Shown: positions 24,563 to 35,800 of the stretch, piece by piece | Numbering within the stretch: the first letter of the stretch is position 1 | Layout: every line of letters begins with the position of its first letter | Assembly (NCBI GenBank): GCA_003868215.1 | Contig: QWDQ01000012.1 | Coordinates: 434,001 to 498,000 of the forward strand | Direction of reading: 5' to 3' | From: Pseudophaeomoniella oleicola | Lineage: Eukaryota > Ascomycota > Eurotiomycetes > Phaeomoniellales > Phaeomoniellaceae | DNA: 64,000 nt | Translations under genes and position numbers: made by a program | Notes under the pieces: generated by a model | What the model was told of the DNA's origin: nothing | The model's database searches: none | Seen by the model: the letters and a program-made list of their open reading frames with translations, nothing else

Positions 24563-25531
24563 CTAATCTTGAGCTTTACCCATCTGCTTTGTACGTTCGG
24601 TCCCTTTGATGATGGCATCTGCAAACCCAGACCTCACCCCCGATCGCTCCAATAGCAACAGTCCTTGAATTGTGCATCCTCTTGGCGATGAGGTAGACTC
24701 ACGCAAAATTGCTGGATGCACTCCATTCTTCAGTGCTTTTGATAGGCCCAAGAGCGACTGTGCCACCATTTCTAGAGCATTGGCCCTTGGGATTCCCTCT
24801 GCGACCGCGCCATCGAGAAGACCTTCGACAGCAATAGTGAGGAGGGCAGGTGACGCAACGAGAATGGTCGATACATCCATCAAAGCTGTAGGCAGGACCT
24901 GGACGCTGCCAACCTGCTCGAAGATCCAGGTTGTCAACTCGGCGAGATGCGGTGGCAGTGGGGGTTGAGATTCCTCTATGATCGTCATTGATTCGCGTAC
25001 TTGTGCCCCCATGTTGGGCATTGCACGAGTGACATAGCAGAACGGCTCTGATTCTGTAGGAGAGGTATTGTCTAATTCGTTCAGTTTGGCGAGAATCTGC
25101 GCGACGGAAATGCCCGCAAGGACACTGACAACCAGCTTCCCACGCAATGCCTCTACTATCCCGTCTTCCGCAAGGACGCCATTGAGCATATAGGGCTTGT
25201 GGGCTAGAATAACAATGTCTGCCTCTCGAGCTGCACGTACGTTGTCATTGCTGACTATCGCAAGCCGTTTGTTATGCTGAGACAGATTGGTTTCGAGACG
25301 TTTGACCGACGCTTTACTCCGGACACACGCTGTGAAATGACTGATCAGCCCTGGCGTCTGTGCAGTCGCATCCAATACCCCTGACAATATCGCCGTTCCC
25401 ATGTTCCCTGGACAAAAGTCAGTCAATTTTGGTGGCGATCTCAGTAGATTACACTTTTCGGCTCGAGATCGAGGGATGGACTCACCGCATCCAAGCATCG
25501 CCAGGCGATATTGCTTGGTCTGTGTAGCCAT
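24563..25531 (-). CDS. Pyrroline-5-carboxylate reductase-like protein
   Basis: NAD(P)H-dependent reductase of the ProC/P5CR family, which turns 1-pyrroline-5-carboxylate into proline. Exons 25531-25486 and 25407-24563 (78-nt GT-AG intron) join to 296 aa starting MATQTKQYRL. The intron splits the Rossmann loop, restored as LGCGNMGTAI at residues 13-22. Further family blocks are DIVILAHKP, VSVLAGIS, RAMPNMGAQVRES, LDGAVAEGIPR and KNGVHPAILRE. The block usually reading SGSGPA, which binds substrate near the dimer interface, reads LVASPALL here, so substrate preference may differ from housekeeping P5CR. Fungal clusters that make methylprolines contain P5CR-like copies; a similar metabolite role next to this PKS is possible but unproven. 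It is divergent from the HET gene. Confidence 0.9.
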   Translation of the reverse strand: MATQTKQYRLAMLGCGESIPRSRAEKCNLLRSPPKLTDFCPGNMGTAILSGVLDATAQTPGLISHFTACVRSKASVKRLETNLSQHNKRLAIVSNDNVRAAREADIVILAHKPYMLNGVLAEDGIVEALRGKLVVSVLAGISVAQILAKLNELDNTSPTESEPFCYVTRAMPNMGAQVRESMTIIEESQPPLPPHLAELTTWIFEQVGSVQVLPTALMDVSTILVASPALLTIAVEGLLDGAVAEGIPRANALEMVAQSLLGLSKALKNGVHPAILRESTSSPRGCTIQGLLLLERSGVRSGFADAIIKGTERTKQMGKAQD

Positions 25532-26087
25532 GCCGATTGTGTATCTCTGCCAAGTAGACAGGTAGCAGGATGAGATCTTCAAAAGAAATAAAATTTGTCT
25601 AATTCGCCTCTATGAAATATATGTGACAAAGATCTGATTGGGCTCAGTGGGATAGGCGATACGATACGATACTTGGAATTTAATAGATGAATTATCGGAG
25701 TGCGTCCGCCAAGGAGTCCTGAGAATGTAGAACCATAAGCTACGATCACTCACCTGCTTCGCAACACACGCAATCATCAAAGTAAATAATGTTCTCGGAC
25801 CTGAACATACAGAGCGGTACCCTGAGCAATGATCAAGTTGCCCTGACTATGGATGTGAGGTCCTAAGTCGAGCATGAACTGCCTGAGTAGTTTTCGACGT
25901 TGTGATCTTAGAGCATCGACAGGTGATGAGCATTGGGAGCACCAGGTAGATATGTTCGCGACTTGCACTTGAGCGGAGTGGTGGCTGCTCCTCCGCCAGG
26001 ATTGTCTCTGCCTCGCTTGTCGATGAACCGACATACTTGAGTAAGACTGTTTTGAAGAATGCTCCTTAGGCAATATACGTGTACAGC
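25532..26087. promoter_or_regulatory. Divergent promoter region (P5CR-like / HET)
   Basis: 556-bp spacer between two divergent starts. A short ACGATACGATACG tandem lies near 25659. No recognised binding site. Confidence 0.45.
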
Positions 26088-28838
26088 ATGTCCGCAGCAC
26101 AATTCTTCGCCGATGCTGCGAGCGATATGCACGGGAACCAAGAGTCTATGAGATTCTCCCTTGAAGATGAATTAGAAACCGAGGCAAGAGAAATTGATGA
26201 AAAGATAGCCCCACTTCAAGGCTACATCCGTGGATTCCTGCATAGGTCCAGGCCGGCTCGCAGCAATATCCTGAACATTGACGCTCGAATTACCGATAGA
26301 ACTTATATCGGAAGTGCTCCAGCTCCGGAACACAGCAGCGGAGGCGAGGCGAGAACCAATGTAGACGACGACAGTGACACCAACGATCCCCTGATCGTCC
26401 CAGCTGGGGACTTGGCGGTGCCAACATCAGAGCAACTTGAACATAATCTCAGACTGGCAGCCACAGAAAACCGCCACGGCTCTGATGCTCATGCGGCTCC
26501 GTGGTGGATCGACAATCCTGTCCTGGATGCGTCGCGGAATCTATGCAACATTTGCGCTCGCATCAATTTTGATGTATTGTTACATAGGACTGCCCCGGAC
26601 ATGTATGAGCCTCCGATTCCCTTGGGGAATCTTCATATAATTTCAAGAAACAGTCAATGTACGTTCTGTAGACTTGTCACGCACACAGCGTCGACACTGT
26701 TAGGGACTACTGTTGAGAAGCTGAAAGATGCTGATGCTGGGAATGGAATCGATTGCCATCTCTGTGGTGACCCTGATTGGGATCGATTTGCCACAAGGAT
26801 CAGACAGATCAGTCTGAGCCTAACAATGCCTGTTCTCACCAAACATCAGAACACTCGGCCAATTGGGAGAGTACAGCAGGTTCTCGAACATACTAAACCC
26901 CCACCAGAACAGAAGTTCAACGATGTTCGTCTGGTATTGGATCAGATCAATCTCGATCTACTAAAGTCCTGGGTGCGAGTTTGTGAACGAGACCATACGT
27001 CGACGCTACTTGTCTCAAACACGTATATGCCGTCTTTTACTCCGGAAGAACCTACAGATATTCATAATCCATCAACCTTGGCAATGGAGTCCTGCCAACC
27101 AAAGAGGCTGGATGCAGCTGGGTTCAACTTAACTGTGATCGACGTTCGAAAAGGGTGTTTGATAGATGTGCCACCGGACTCTCGATACATAGCACTGAGC
27201 TACGTCTGGGGAGGGCCTCAGGCTTTCCAGAATGTCCTCAAGATTAAGGACGGCCTATATCTGCCACACAGTATATCCCTGCATTACGATACTATACCTT
27301 ATACTATCCACGATGCCATGTTGCTCGTGGCCCTTCTTGATGAGCAATACCTCTGGGTGGATTCTCTTTGTATCTGTCAGGATGACATGGAAAACAAAAT
27401 GGAGCAAATTCGTAGTATGGGCGACATCTATAGCCAAGCTGTATTCACCATCGTCGCGGCCTACGGTGCAAGTGCAAATGCGGGTCTGCCCGGGGTGCGG
27501 CCTGCTTCCAGGAGAAGTGTCCAACACAGAGAGCTTGTCCAGAACATGCTCCTGGTCAACGAACTTCCCCATCTCGACGAGATCTTGTCATCATCTCACT
27601 GGAACACTAGAGGCTGGACGTATCAAGAAAACGAATTGAGCAACAGGTATCTCATATTTGGTGAGAACCAAGTATATTATAGGTGCAATCGCAAAGTCTT
27701 AAAGGAGGACTCTGGTCTCAGAGACGTTGCATATGCGCTAGGCCGGACCTTGAGGCTTCGAGGCGAGAATCATCCCATATGGAACAGCTATCGAAGAGCC
27801 GTCGAGGCATTTACTCAGCGTAGCCTTTCGTTCGAAAGCGACGTGATCAATGCATTCCAAGGAGTGGCCAGTCTTCTCCAACGTGGCTTCAAGAGTGATT
27901 TCCTGTTCGGACTCCCCGAGACGGAACTTGACATTGCAATTCTTTGGCAGCCATGTTCCCCGGTCCGCAGGAGAGTCGATGAGAAAACGGGCATACCCCA
28001 CTTTCCTAGCTGGAGTTGGGCCGGATGGGCTGGAGATATCAAATATCGCTGGTCAAAGCATCTGTTGGACGACCTCTGCCGTGTCGAATGGCAGTACACT
28101 AACCCCGACATTGGACGGACGGGCTTTTGTAGTAGTGATGAACTCCGTGCCTCCGAACACGGCATGAACTCGGAATGGCGGTATGTATCTCCAAGGCGAA
28201 AGGGAACTCCTTACTATTACCAGCCGAGAGAACCAGACATCTGGTGTCTACACCCAGTAGCGGCAAAAGAAGAAAGGCACCGCCGTGTCCTTATTCAACC
28301 CAGCTCCCATACGTTATCATTCAAGGCATCTGTTGCAATGTTTCATATTTCAGTGGTTCATAATGATCCCGGTCTCGATCCTGTGGCAATTTGTGAGTCG
28401 AACGCTCATATTTTATGCCCCTTCAGTATCCTTGACACCGAAGGCTTCGCAGCGGGTACGATATACCTGCCGGGCCATGAGATCGCAGGTATTTTACCCG
28501 ATCAGAAATATGAGATTGTCTGCCTTTCACGGCGACGATCTGATGTCTACCCCAACTCCAGCGGTGACGACGTCCCAGAACCCACCTATCCATCTCCCGA
28601 GGACGATTGGAAAGGTATGCCAACTCGACCGACAATCTATCCATGGCGCGACTCCTCTCTGTCTGCACAAATGAAGTTTGACACAAGGAGGTACAACTTG
28701 CACAAACCGTGGTCGCTATATAATGTCATGTTGATCAGACGAGAGAACAATGTGGCTTTTCGGGTTGCAATTGGCCTTGTGCATGTCACAGCTTTTATCC
28801 AAGCAAAGCCAATGAAGAAGTTGATCGCCCTCAACTGA
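26088..28838 (+). CDS. HET-domain (heterokaryon incompatibility) protein
   Basis: 916 aa, single exon, from the ATG at 26088 (the frame extends three codons upstream to a GTG only). The N-terminal third is acidic and then carries a Cys pattern typical of large HET proteins (CNIC near 151, CTFC near 196, CHLC near 224). The HET domain spans about 366-520 with its three conserved blocks: YIALSYVWGG, YLWVDSLCICQDD and the RGWTYQE-type block (NTRGWTYQENELSNR, about 510). The C-terminal third has FPSWSWAGWAG, also usual. HET proteins trigger cell death when genetically different hyphae fuse, or act in self/non-self recognition; the trigger for this one is unknown. No NACHT, ankyrin or WD repeats are seen. 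Confidence 0.93.
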   Translation: MSAAQFFADAASDMHGNQESMRFSLEDELETEAREIDEKIAPLQGYIRGFLHRSRPARSNILNIDARITDRTYIGSAPAPEHSSGGEARTNVDDDSDTNDPLIVPAGDLAVPTSEQLEHNLRLAATENRHGSDAHAAPWWIDNPVLDASRNLCNICARINFDVLLHRTAPDMYEPPIPLGNLHIISRNSQCTFCRLVTHTASTLLGTTVEKLKDADAGNGIDCHLCGDPDWDRFATRIRQISLSLTMPVLTKHQNTRPIGRVQQVLEHTKPPPEQKFNDVRLVLDQINLDLLKSWVRVCERDHTSTLLVSNTYMPSFTPEEPTDIHNPSTLAMESCQPKRLDAAGFNLTVIDVRKGCLIDVPPDSRYIALSYVWGGPQAFQNVLKIKDGLYLPHSISLHYDTIPYTIHDAMLLVALLDEQYLWVDSLCICQDDMENKMEQIRSMGDIYSQAVFTIVAAYGASANAGLPGVRPASRRSVQHRELVQNMLLVNELPHLDEILSSSHWNTRGWTYQENELSNRYLIFGENQVYYRCNRKVLKEDSGLRDVAYALGRTLRLRGENHPIWNSYRRAVEAFTQRSLSFESDVINAFQGVASLLQRGFKSDFLFGLPETELDIAILWQPCSPVRRRVDEKTGIPHFPSWSWAGWAGDIKYRWSKHLLDDLCRVEWQYTNPDIGRTGFCSSDELRASEHGMNSEWRYVSPRRKGTPYYYQPREPDIWCLHPVAAKEERHRRVLIQPSSHTLSFKASVAMFHISVVHNDPGLDPVAICESNAHILCPFSILDTEGFAAGTIYLPGHEIAGILPDQKYEIVCLSRRRSDVYPNSSGDDVPEPTYPSPEDDWKGMPTRPTIYPWRDSSLSAQMKFDTRRYNLHKPWSLYNVMLIRRENNVAFRVAIGLVHVTAFIQAKPMKKLIALN

Positions 28839-29549
28839 GCTCGCTCTTGCTGAATATCATTATGCAGCCCCCGAGACTGCTTCCGCTGGTCGCCTGTCGT
28901 GTAATGAGAAGTGCATGTCAGGAGGGGTCGATGCCGACCTAGCCGTGGAATGTGGGGGCGAATCGGACTTGGACTCGATGAAGGAGCCACGCGTCGTCCT
29001 CAATGAAATCGAAGTCGCGCAGGATCAGGCTTGGATTATCAGCTGCATCTGAGACGCTTGATAGTAGCATGGACGCAACCTTGGTATTCTCCAGCTCAAT
29101 AGGTTTCAGAGGTAAGTACCTAACAAATCTGATATAGATATGCTGGATCCCGATGAAGATAGGTATCTCGAAATCCTCCCGTATTTGGACTAAATTTGTG
29201 ATGGACCGTTGGAACAGAGATCCTGAGACTCTAGCAAGCAAGGATCTTCCTCTCTCTCGGTCTTTATCTTCTTAGCAGGACTTATAATAGCATAGACCAG
29301 GAGACGCTTGAATGAAATGTGGTGAAGCGAGATTATGTAAGCACCTAATTTAGGATGCTTACGGAGTACACTGGAATCAATCTCACTTTCAGCGTGTTTA
29401 CTTCTGAACATCATCTTATCTCTCTGAAATGCGGGTGCTTCCATTTATCAACATAATCTGCTCGCTCTCTAGTTAATTAGATGAACCTCTAGCGATGAGG
29501 TGAAGGATTGATCTTGCATACAATGATACGACATCTACGCGCATCATCA
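28839..29549. other. Intergenic, 0.7 kb
   Basis: Between the HET stop and the second monooxygenase. Two overlapping minus-strand frames (about 100 and 84 codons) look weakly protein-like but have no domain or good start; not called. Confidence 0.45.
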
Positions 29550-31477
29550 ATGGAACAGAAACTCGCCGGTAATAAGGTGGCCGTGATTGGGCTCGGTACG
29601 GTGCTTCATCCCCCGTCTTTATGCCCAACTTTATTGACGATTGGTGCGAGGTCTCTCTGGTATCGGTACGTTGAAGAACCTCTTGGAGGAGGGTTTCGAT
29701 GCCGTAGGGTTTGAACGAAGTGACCATGTTGGAGGGCTTTGGCACTGGAGTACAGATCCAGACAAGACGACAGCCTTGAAAAGTATGAGCTGTTGCATCG
29801 ACTTGTTCTATACTGATATGTCTAAGGCACACGTTCAAATAACACTAAACAAAGGGTTTGCGAGCACCGGACCGATGGGCTGTGGTTGACGCTTATGATC
29901 AATAGAACTGCTATCAAGATTTCCCTTTCCCAGACGGTACGTCAAAACCTGTCTGACGTATCCTAAAGCTAAGACCGACTGGCAGATGTACCTGACTATC
30001 CCTTTGCGGCGGATGTTGCCAAATACTGTCAAAGCTATGTCAAGGCTTTCCAGCTTGATAAAGAGGGTAGATGTCGGCTCAGTGTCAAAGTACGCCGTCT
30101 GCGGCGTTCAGAAGATGGTTTGAAATGGACTCTGGAGTTAGATGACAAGGAGAAAGGTTCCTATACGGAGCTTTTTGACAGAGTGGTCGTTACCAACGGC
30201 ACTTTCCAAGCTCCATTTGCTCCGAAGCTTGCCGGATCCGAACACTTCAAAGGGAGACTCTTACATTCGCAAGCTTTCAAGGAGTACGTTGAAATCGTCT
30301 ATGGACTGTCAAAAGTATAAAAAGCTAAATGATCCTTCAGCCCGACGGCCTTTGAGGGTCAGCGAGTAGTCGTCGTCGGACTCAATAACACAGCAGCGGA
30401 TATAGCAGTCGACCTCTGTGGGGTGGGAGCCACCACTTTTACATCCCACCGCTCTCGCACTTATATAGTACGTCATAGCTTGTGCTTTCATCCCACCTGT
30501 AATGGCACTTGCTGATATTTTGTCAGATCGGACGCATGTCCAACGGAAAGCCACTTGATCAACGTGCGACGCGTCGCGTAACATCCATTGTTACAACCCT
30601 GAACACGACATTTCCAATCCTAGCGAACACATTAGGTGCATGGTTTCTCGAACGAGGCATGTACAAAGCCAATCCATCTTTGCCGTCATCATGGCGTACC
30701 CTGCCGGCTCGCCCGCTCCTAAACGCACCGCCTGCGGTCAATGATCATTTTCTGGGTCTTGTGGCCTCCCAGAAAATAACGTCTCTCCCCAGTATCAAAC
30801 GATTCCTCCCCAACGGTACCTCGATCGAGTTCGCAGACGGCACGGTGTTAGATTCCATAGATGCCGTTATCCTCGGGACTGGATATCAATCTGACTATTC
30901 TATCCTTGCCCCCGAAGCTGATCCTACTTCTTACCCCACACCTGAGTGGGATTCGTCTCCGAACAACAACGGCCTACTCTACCCTCGCCTGTACCAAGGT
31001 ATTTTCTCGCTGAAGCACCCCCAAACGCTAGCTTTCATAGGCCCCTTCCGCGGCCACTCCATCTCCGCCTTCTCCAACGCCGACCTCTCCTCCCAAGTCA
31101 TCAGCCAAATCTGGAAAGGCAACTTCACCCTACCCCCACAACCTACAATGGAATCCTGGTGCTCGACCAACTACGCCTCAGCGCTCGCACAGATCTCGAA
31201 ATGGCACATTGGCAAGATCGCCACGGCGCCGAAGCCCTACGAGAGATGGCTCAACGATGCAGCGGGCAACGGAATGAATGAGACGCTGGGTTGGACGAAG
31301 CTGGCCGCGTGGAGGTTCTGGTGGCACGATCGGAAGCTGTATAAGTTGGTGATGGATGGGATCGATTCGCCTTTTGTGTATCGTCTGTTTGAGAGTCCGA
31401 GAGGGGAGAAAGGGAGGAAGAAGTGGGATGGGGCTAGAGAAGCGATCTTCAAGGTCAACGGGTTGGCCAGCAAATAA
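29550..31477 (+). CDS. Flavin-containing monooxygenase, intron-rich
   Basis: Class B flavoprotein monooxygenase (FMO type), 537 aa. Exons: 29550-29595, 29651-29782, 29827-29855, 29906-29936, 29986-30283, 30341-30467 and 30527-31477. All six introns are GT-AG, 44-59 nt, and every phase closes. FAD loop: GLGLSG, residues 14-19. The two micro-exons (29 and 31 nt) encode the family block STRSNNTKQR/NCYQDFPFPD. FMO fingerprint: FKGRLLHSQAF, 167-177. NADPH loop: GLNNTA, 192-197. GTGY lies near 350. The C-terminus is ordinary for fungal FMO-like enzymes. An ATG 27 bases upstream (29523) is in frame and could be the true start. No open frame covers more than half of the gene, so automatic tools may break it. 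Candidate tailoring enzyme for the PKS region; substrate unknown. Confidence 0.88.
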
Positions 31478-32838
31478 TCAACGTTGGTCACTTCTGCATT
31501 TCTTATTGGAACCTTGTACTTTCGAATTCTGTCTGTGATCTCCTGTGAGGGTCACGACCTTGGCGATCAAGCCAGCAATTCTCTTCCGGACTGAGCCCAT
31601 GCGACTACAATCAAATGAGCGATTTAACGAGATTCGCTGATGCCGCTTAGAGGAAGAGTGGTGATTACCAGGTGGCTGATCCGGCCGAAATCTCTCGATC
31701 TGGAGAAACCTCTACTAGATAGTATCAAAGATATTCCTTGGTGATCGAACCGTGCCTTGGTCCATCGCTCTGCAGTTTGCTACCCCAATCAAACTGTTTC
31801 AGTCGGCACAAACAAGATGAGGTGGTTTTGCTTGTAAACGGGCATCCCGAAGTACATTGCTTCTATTCTAGCCTGATGTGTGCCTCAATTTGAAGTTGAA
31901 GGCACAGAGTCTAAATCTTATGCGCCACAATGTCAATCATAAGTATCATGTCGTTGCGGATGTAGAAAGAAGAGCAACCGGAAGGCGCCTCGAGCGGTGT
32001 GAACGGGCCGTCTCGCGAGGGAGTGTCTGCAACTAAATTTTAGCCCGGCCCAGTTAGCAACTTATCATGTTCTACCAACCCATATCTGTTCAGGGAAACA
32101 AAGAGCAAAGCAAGCATAGACGACCAACCCAAACATCTGTCTCAGTCTCTGTACCTTGATAAAGATTTGGATCAGCTGGTGGTGAGATTTATGGTGAGAT
32201 GCGTTCCTGCCACTCGCCTCGCCGGTAGATGCTAGGACTATGTGGCAATGGCCACCAATTGATAGCTCACAACACAATCAGAATACTGCATCAATCCTGC
32301 GTCAATGAGGACTTGTTTGTACGATGATTGGCAGATCACGATGCTGATATGACGTGGCAATTTGTTGGGATGGTATTGGCCGGGCTCGATATGCTTCAAG
32401 GCGCTGTCAGCCTTGCCTCTGTCTCGCATCACTTCAACACTGGCTTATCAAAAAGAGAAAATCATCGCTGATAGGGGCGTCTATGTGCGCTCACATTCTG
32501 ACAGGGATACATATGCAGACTACCATGTTTGCCTCAGGTAGCTCTATGCATGAGCCTGCACTGGCTAACCAGAGACCCTTGCTTGTACAGAAAGAGCAAA
32601 TTGTCTTCTCCATTGCAAGGCAGCAAACATCAAGTTTTACGTACAATTGGTGGTATTTTGATTCACCAATCATCGCCCAATGTACTTGCCCAATTCCTCC
32701 GCGAGCGCTAGACATCAAGCCCGATCCCCTTTCTCTTTCCCCTTCACTCTTGTTTCTCTTATTTGGCCCATGACTACGTACTTGCTCTCAGCGTTCTCCT
32801 GCTTCCCACATTGAAGTTACTGCTCCAATTTGCCAAAG
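31478..32838. other. Intergenic, 1.4 kb
   Basis: No supported gene. The last about 150 bases before the helicase are C/T-rich (CCCCTTTCTCTTTCCCCTTC near 32730), a usual fungal core-promoter feature. Confidence 0.5.
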
Positions 32839-35800
32839 ATGGATAGAGATAGAGATCGTCTTAAATCTGGAGAGTGGGCTGCGAAGAGACCAGCATCAGG
32901 CAGAGACCGCGGAGGAAGCCGTGGAGGCCGTGGAGGAAAGCGTTCTGAGCCCTGCCGATTCTTTCGTCAAGGGCATTGCCGTAAAGGCTCCCATTGCCAG
33001 TTTTCACACCACACCAAGGATAAAACAGATCAATCATCGTCTTTGGTCTCGGAAGGATTCGCAATGGAAACCCGGATCAGAGATGATTACGCAATATGGA
33101 AGGATATACTCAGGAGACCGCCATATCCAGGAGACGTCGATACTATGGAACAGTTCTGGAAATACGCCCTCCGGGTTTTCGATCAATCAGACAGTGATTC
33201 TACCCAACGGCTTGTACGAGACCTTGTTGACCCTAAGAGTTTCTACGGCTTGAAGCACGTTCAACAGCTACTGGAGGAGCAGCCGAGCAAATTTAAATCA
33301 GCTAGGTACATTCTAATTGCCAGCAAATTCGTTCAAGTCATCACACATCCGGCATTGCTCGACAGTCTGTCGATTGACATATACGTTGGTGATCTCTACA
33401 ATTTGATAAGCGGCAGCGGCGGAACAAGAGCTGTTCCATTCTTCAAGACACTCGTCAACCGTACGAGTGTTATAGATACACAAGGTGCAGGCAAATACAT
33501 CGATGCACTCAGAGATCTTGTAGTCGGTATCCTCACTGCACTGCGGGAAGTTTTGAGGCGTGTGCCCAGGGCCAACTATCATGAAGACATTCCCCAGCTT
33601 TTCGAAGCTCTGCGGAATTCTACCACGCTCCTGGGCTTTGAAAACGGCTCTGGCCCAACTCATGACGTGAGGCGGCTTCTGGCCGAGGTTCAGCGTATTG
33701 CAGAACGGGCTGGTGCTATGCTCGGTGAAGACGTTGAGCAGAAAGAACAATCGGAAGGGCCAATCGTGTCAACATATCCACAGGAATTCCCACTCCCAGG
33801 CGGTCGCCATGATAACGACAAAACAGATATCACTCAAATCAAGATTCTTCCCACGATGGATGAGATCCAGTCGGAGCATCCGGAATTCCTTCCATCGACG
33901 TCAACAGAGCAGCCACATTTTCTCAAGGAGGTTGAACGGTATCTCGACACGCACTTTCGGCTATTACGACACGATGTCTTCGGTGAGCTCAAATCGGCTC
34001 TAGGTGGCTTTCTTGCAAGTAGCGCGGATCATCACGGATATGGCAACATTGAGTCGTGGCTGGGCAACCTGCGTGCATATGCATATCGCGACGCCTCCAT
34101 CCGATACCTCGCCTTTACAAGGAAGACAGGCCTTGAGGTTCAGATCTCTTTCCCACAACCGAAACACATCAACAGAAAGTCTGGGACTGAACGGCGAAAG
34201 TGGTGGGAAGATACCAGACGCCTTTCCGAAGGATCTTTGATGTGTCTTCTCCCCTTCGATAAGAGTGGCGATTCTCTCCTTTTTCTGACAGTCAGTCATA
34301 AGGAAGTTGATCCAAGCGAGAAGTATGGGCTGTCTTTTGATGCTCGTTATGCTACCATTTCTGGGAAGCTTGCTCGTGCATCTGATCCCCGTGAAGTGGA
34401 GTTGCTACTTACGATGGCTCGGAGGAAAAATGCCTCGACATTGCTGATTGAATTTCCAACAATCTTGCTAGCAACATTCATGCCAATCTTGCAGAATATG
34501 CAGCAGATGTTCAAAGTCGGTTCTCTTCCATTCAAGAACTGGCTTCTGCCTGATTCTGACTATACCTACCCTATGATGGACAGAGCAATCGTCGTGCCGC
34601 AACCACTATATGCTCGAAAGGAGAACTTCACATATGATCTATCACCCATTCTTCAAGACAGCACTGAGCATTTCGTTCTCGATCCAAAGTCGTGGGATAA
34701 TACCACAGTCGGCAAGCTGGAGCGATCCACGAGCCTCGACCATGGGCAGTGCAATGCGCTGATCGCTGCGCTCACGCGCGAGCTTGCACTGATACAAGGC
34801 CCTCCGGGGACCGGCAAGTCATACCTCGGCGTTAAGATTATGAGGGTACTCTTGCACAACAAAGGCAAAGCGAAGCTGGGTCCGATATTGATTGTGTAAG
34901 TGTATTAATCACTTCCCCTGTGCCAACATAGTTCGGACCTTTGTTGTAATGACGCTTCTAATCGCTTGTACCTCCGGACAGATGTTTCACGAACCATGCT
35001 CTGGATCAGTTTCTAGAACACCTCGTTGCTGCCGGTATTGAAAAGATCATTCGAATTGGAAGTCAGAGCAAGTCCCGAATTCTAGAAGGAAAAAACATAC
35101 GTGTCGTGGCGCAAGGGAAAACTCGCACTGAAACACATCTGGTAGGACAAGCTTATGCGACCGTGGAAGAGCAGGAGAAATCAATCAACCGCGGACTGAG
35201 GACTATCAATTCGTCAGAACAATCGAGCTGGAAGGCCCTCAGATCTTACGTGGCTCTTCGATTCAATCGAATATATGTTCAATTTCTTCGACAGGATAGC
35301 GAGGGTTTCATGCGTGCTGGCAAGAGCGAGCCCTTTGATTTGTGGAGTATAGGAAAGGGTGAAATTTTGGACAAACTAGATGCACCACTTGGTGAAATCA
35401 ATGCTATCATCACGTCCGCTAACCGGAGTGCTTACAAGCTGGCTCTCAGTGATCGCAAAACATTGTTGGTACACTGGGTCCAAGAGTTGACAAAAAAAGC
35501 CGCCGTAGAGACCATTGAAGAAATCCAGGAAGCGGACAGCTTGATCCAACGTATCACCAATGTTCATGATGAAGTTGATCGTCGGGCTCTGGAAACGGCC
35601 GACGTCATCGGCGTCACCACATCAGGCCTTGCCAGGAGGGTCGCGGTGCTACGGAATATCAATACCAAAGTTGTCCTTTGTGAAGAGGCCGGCGAAGTGT
35701 TAGAAGGGCATATCATCTCTACTCTCATCCCCAGTGTCCAGCACCTCATTCAGATCGGCGATCATCAACAACTGCGCCCGCAGATCAATAATTTCAACGA

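Noticed and set aside
28939-29444. Two overlapping minus-strand frames between HET and FMO
   Set aside because: Weakly protein-like but no phase-matched intron joins them and no domain is visible.
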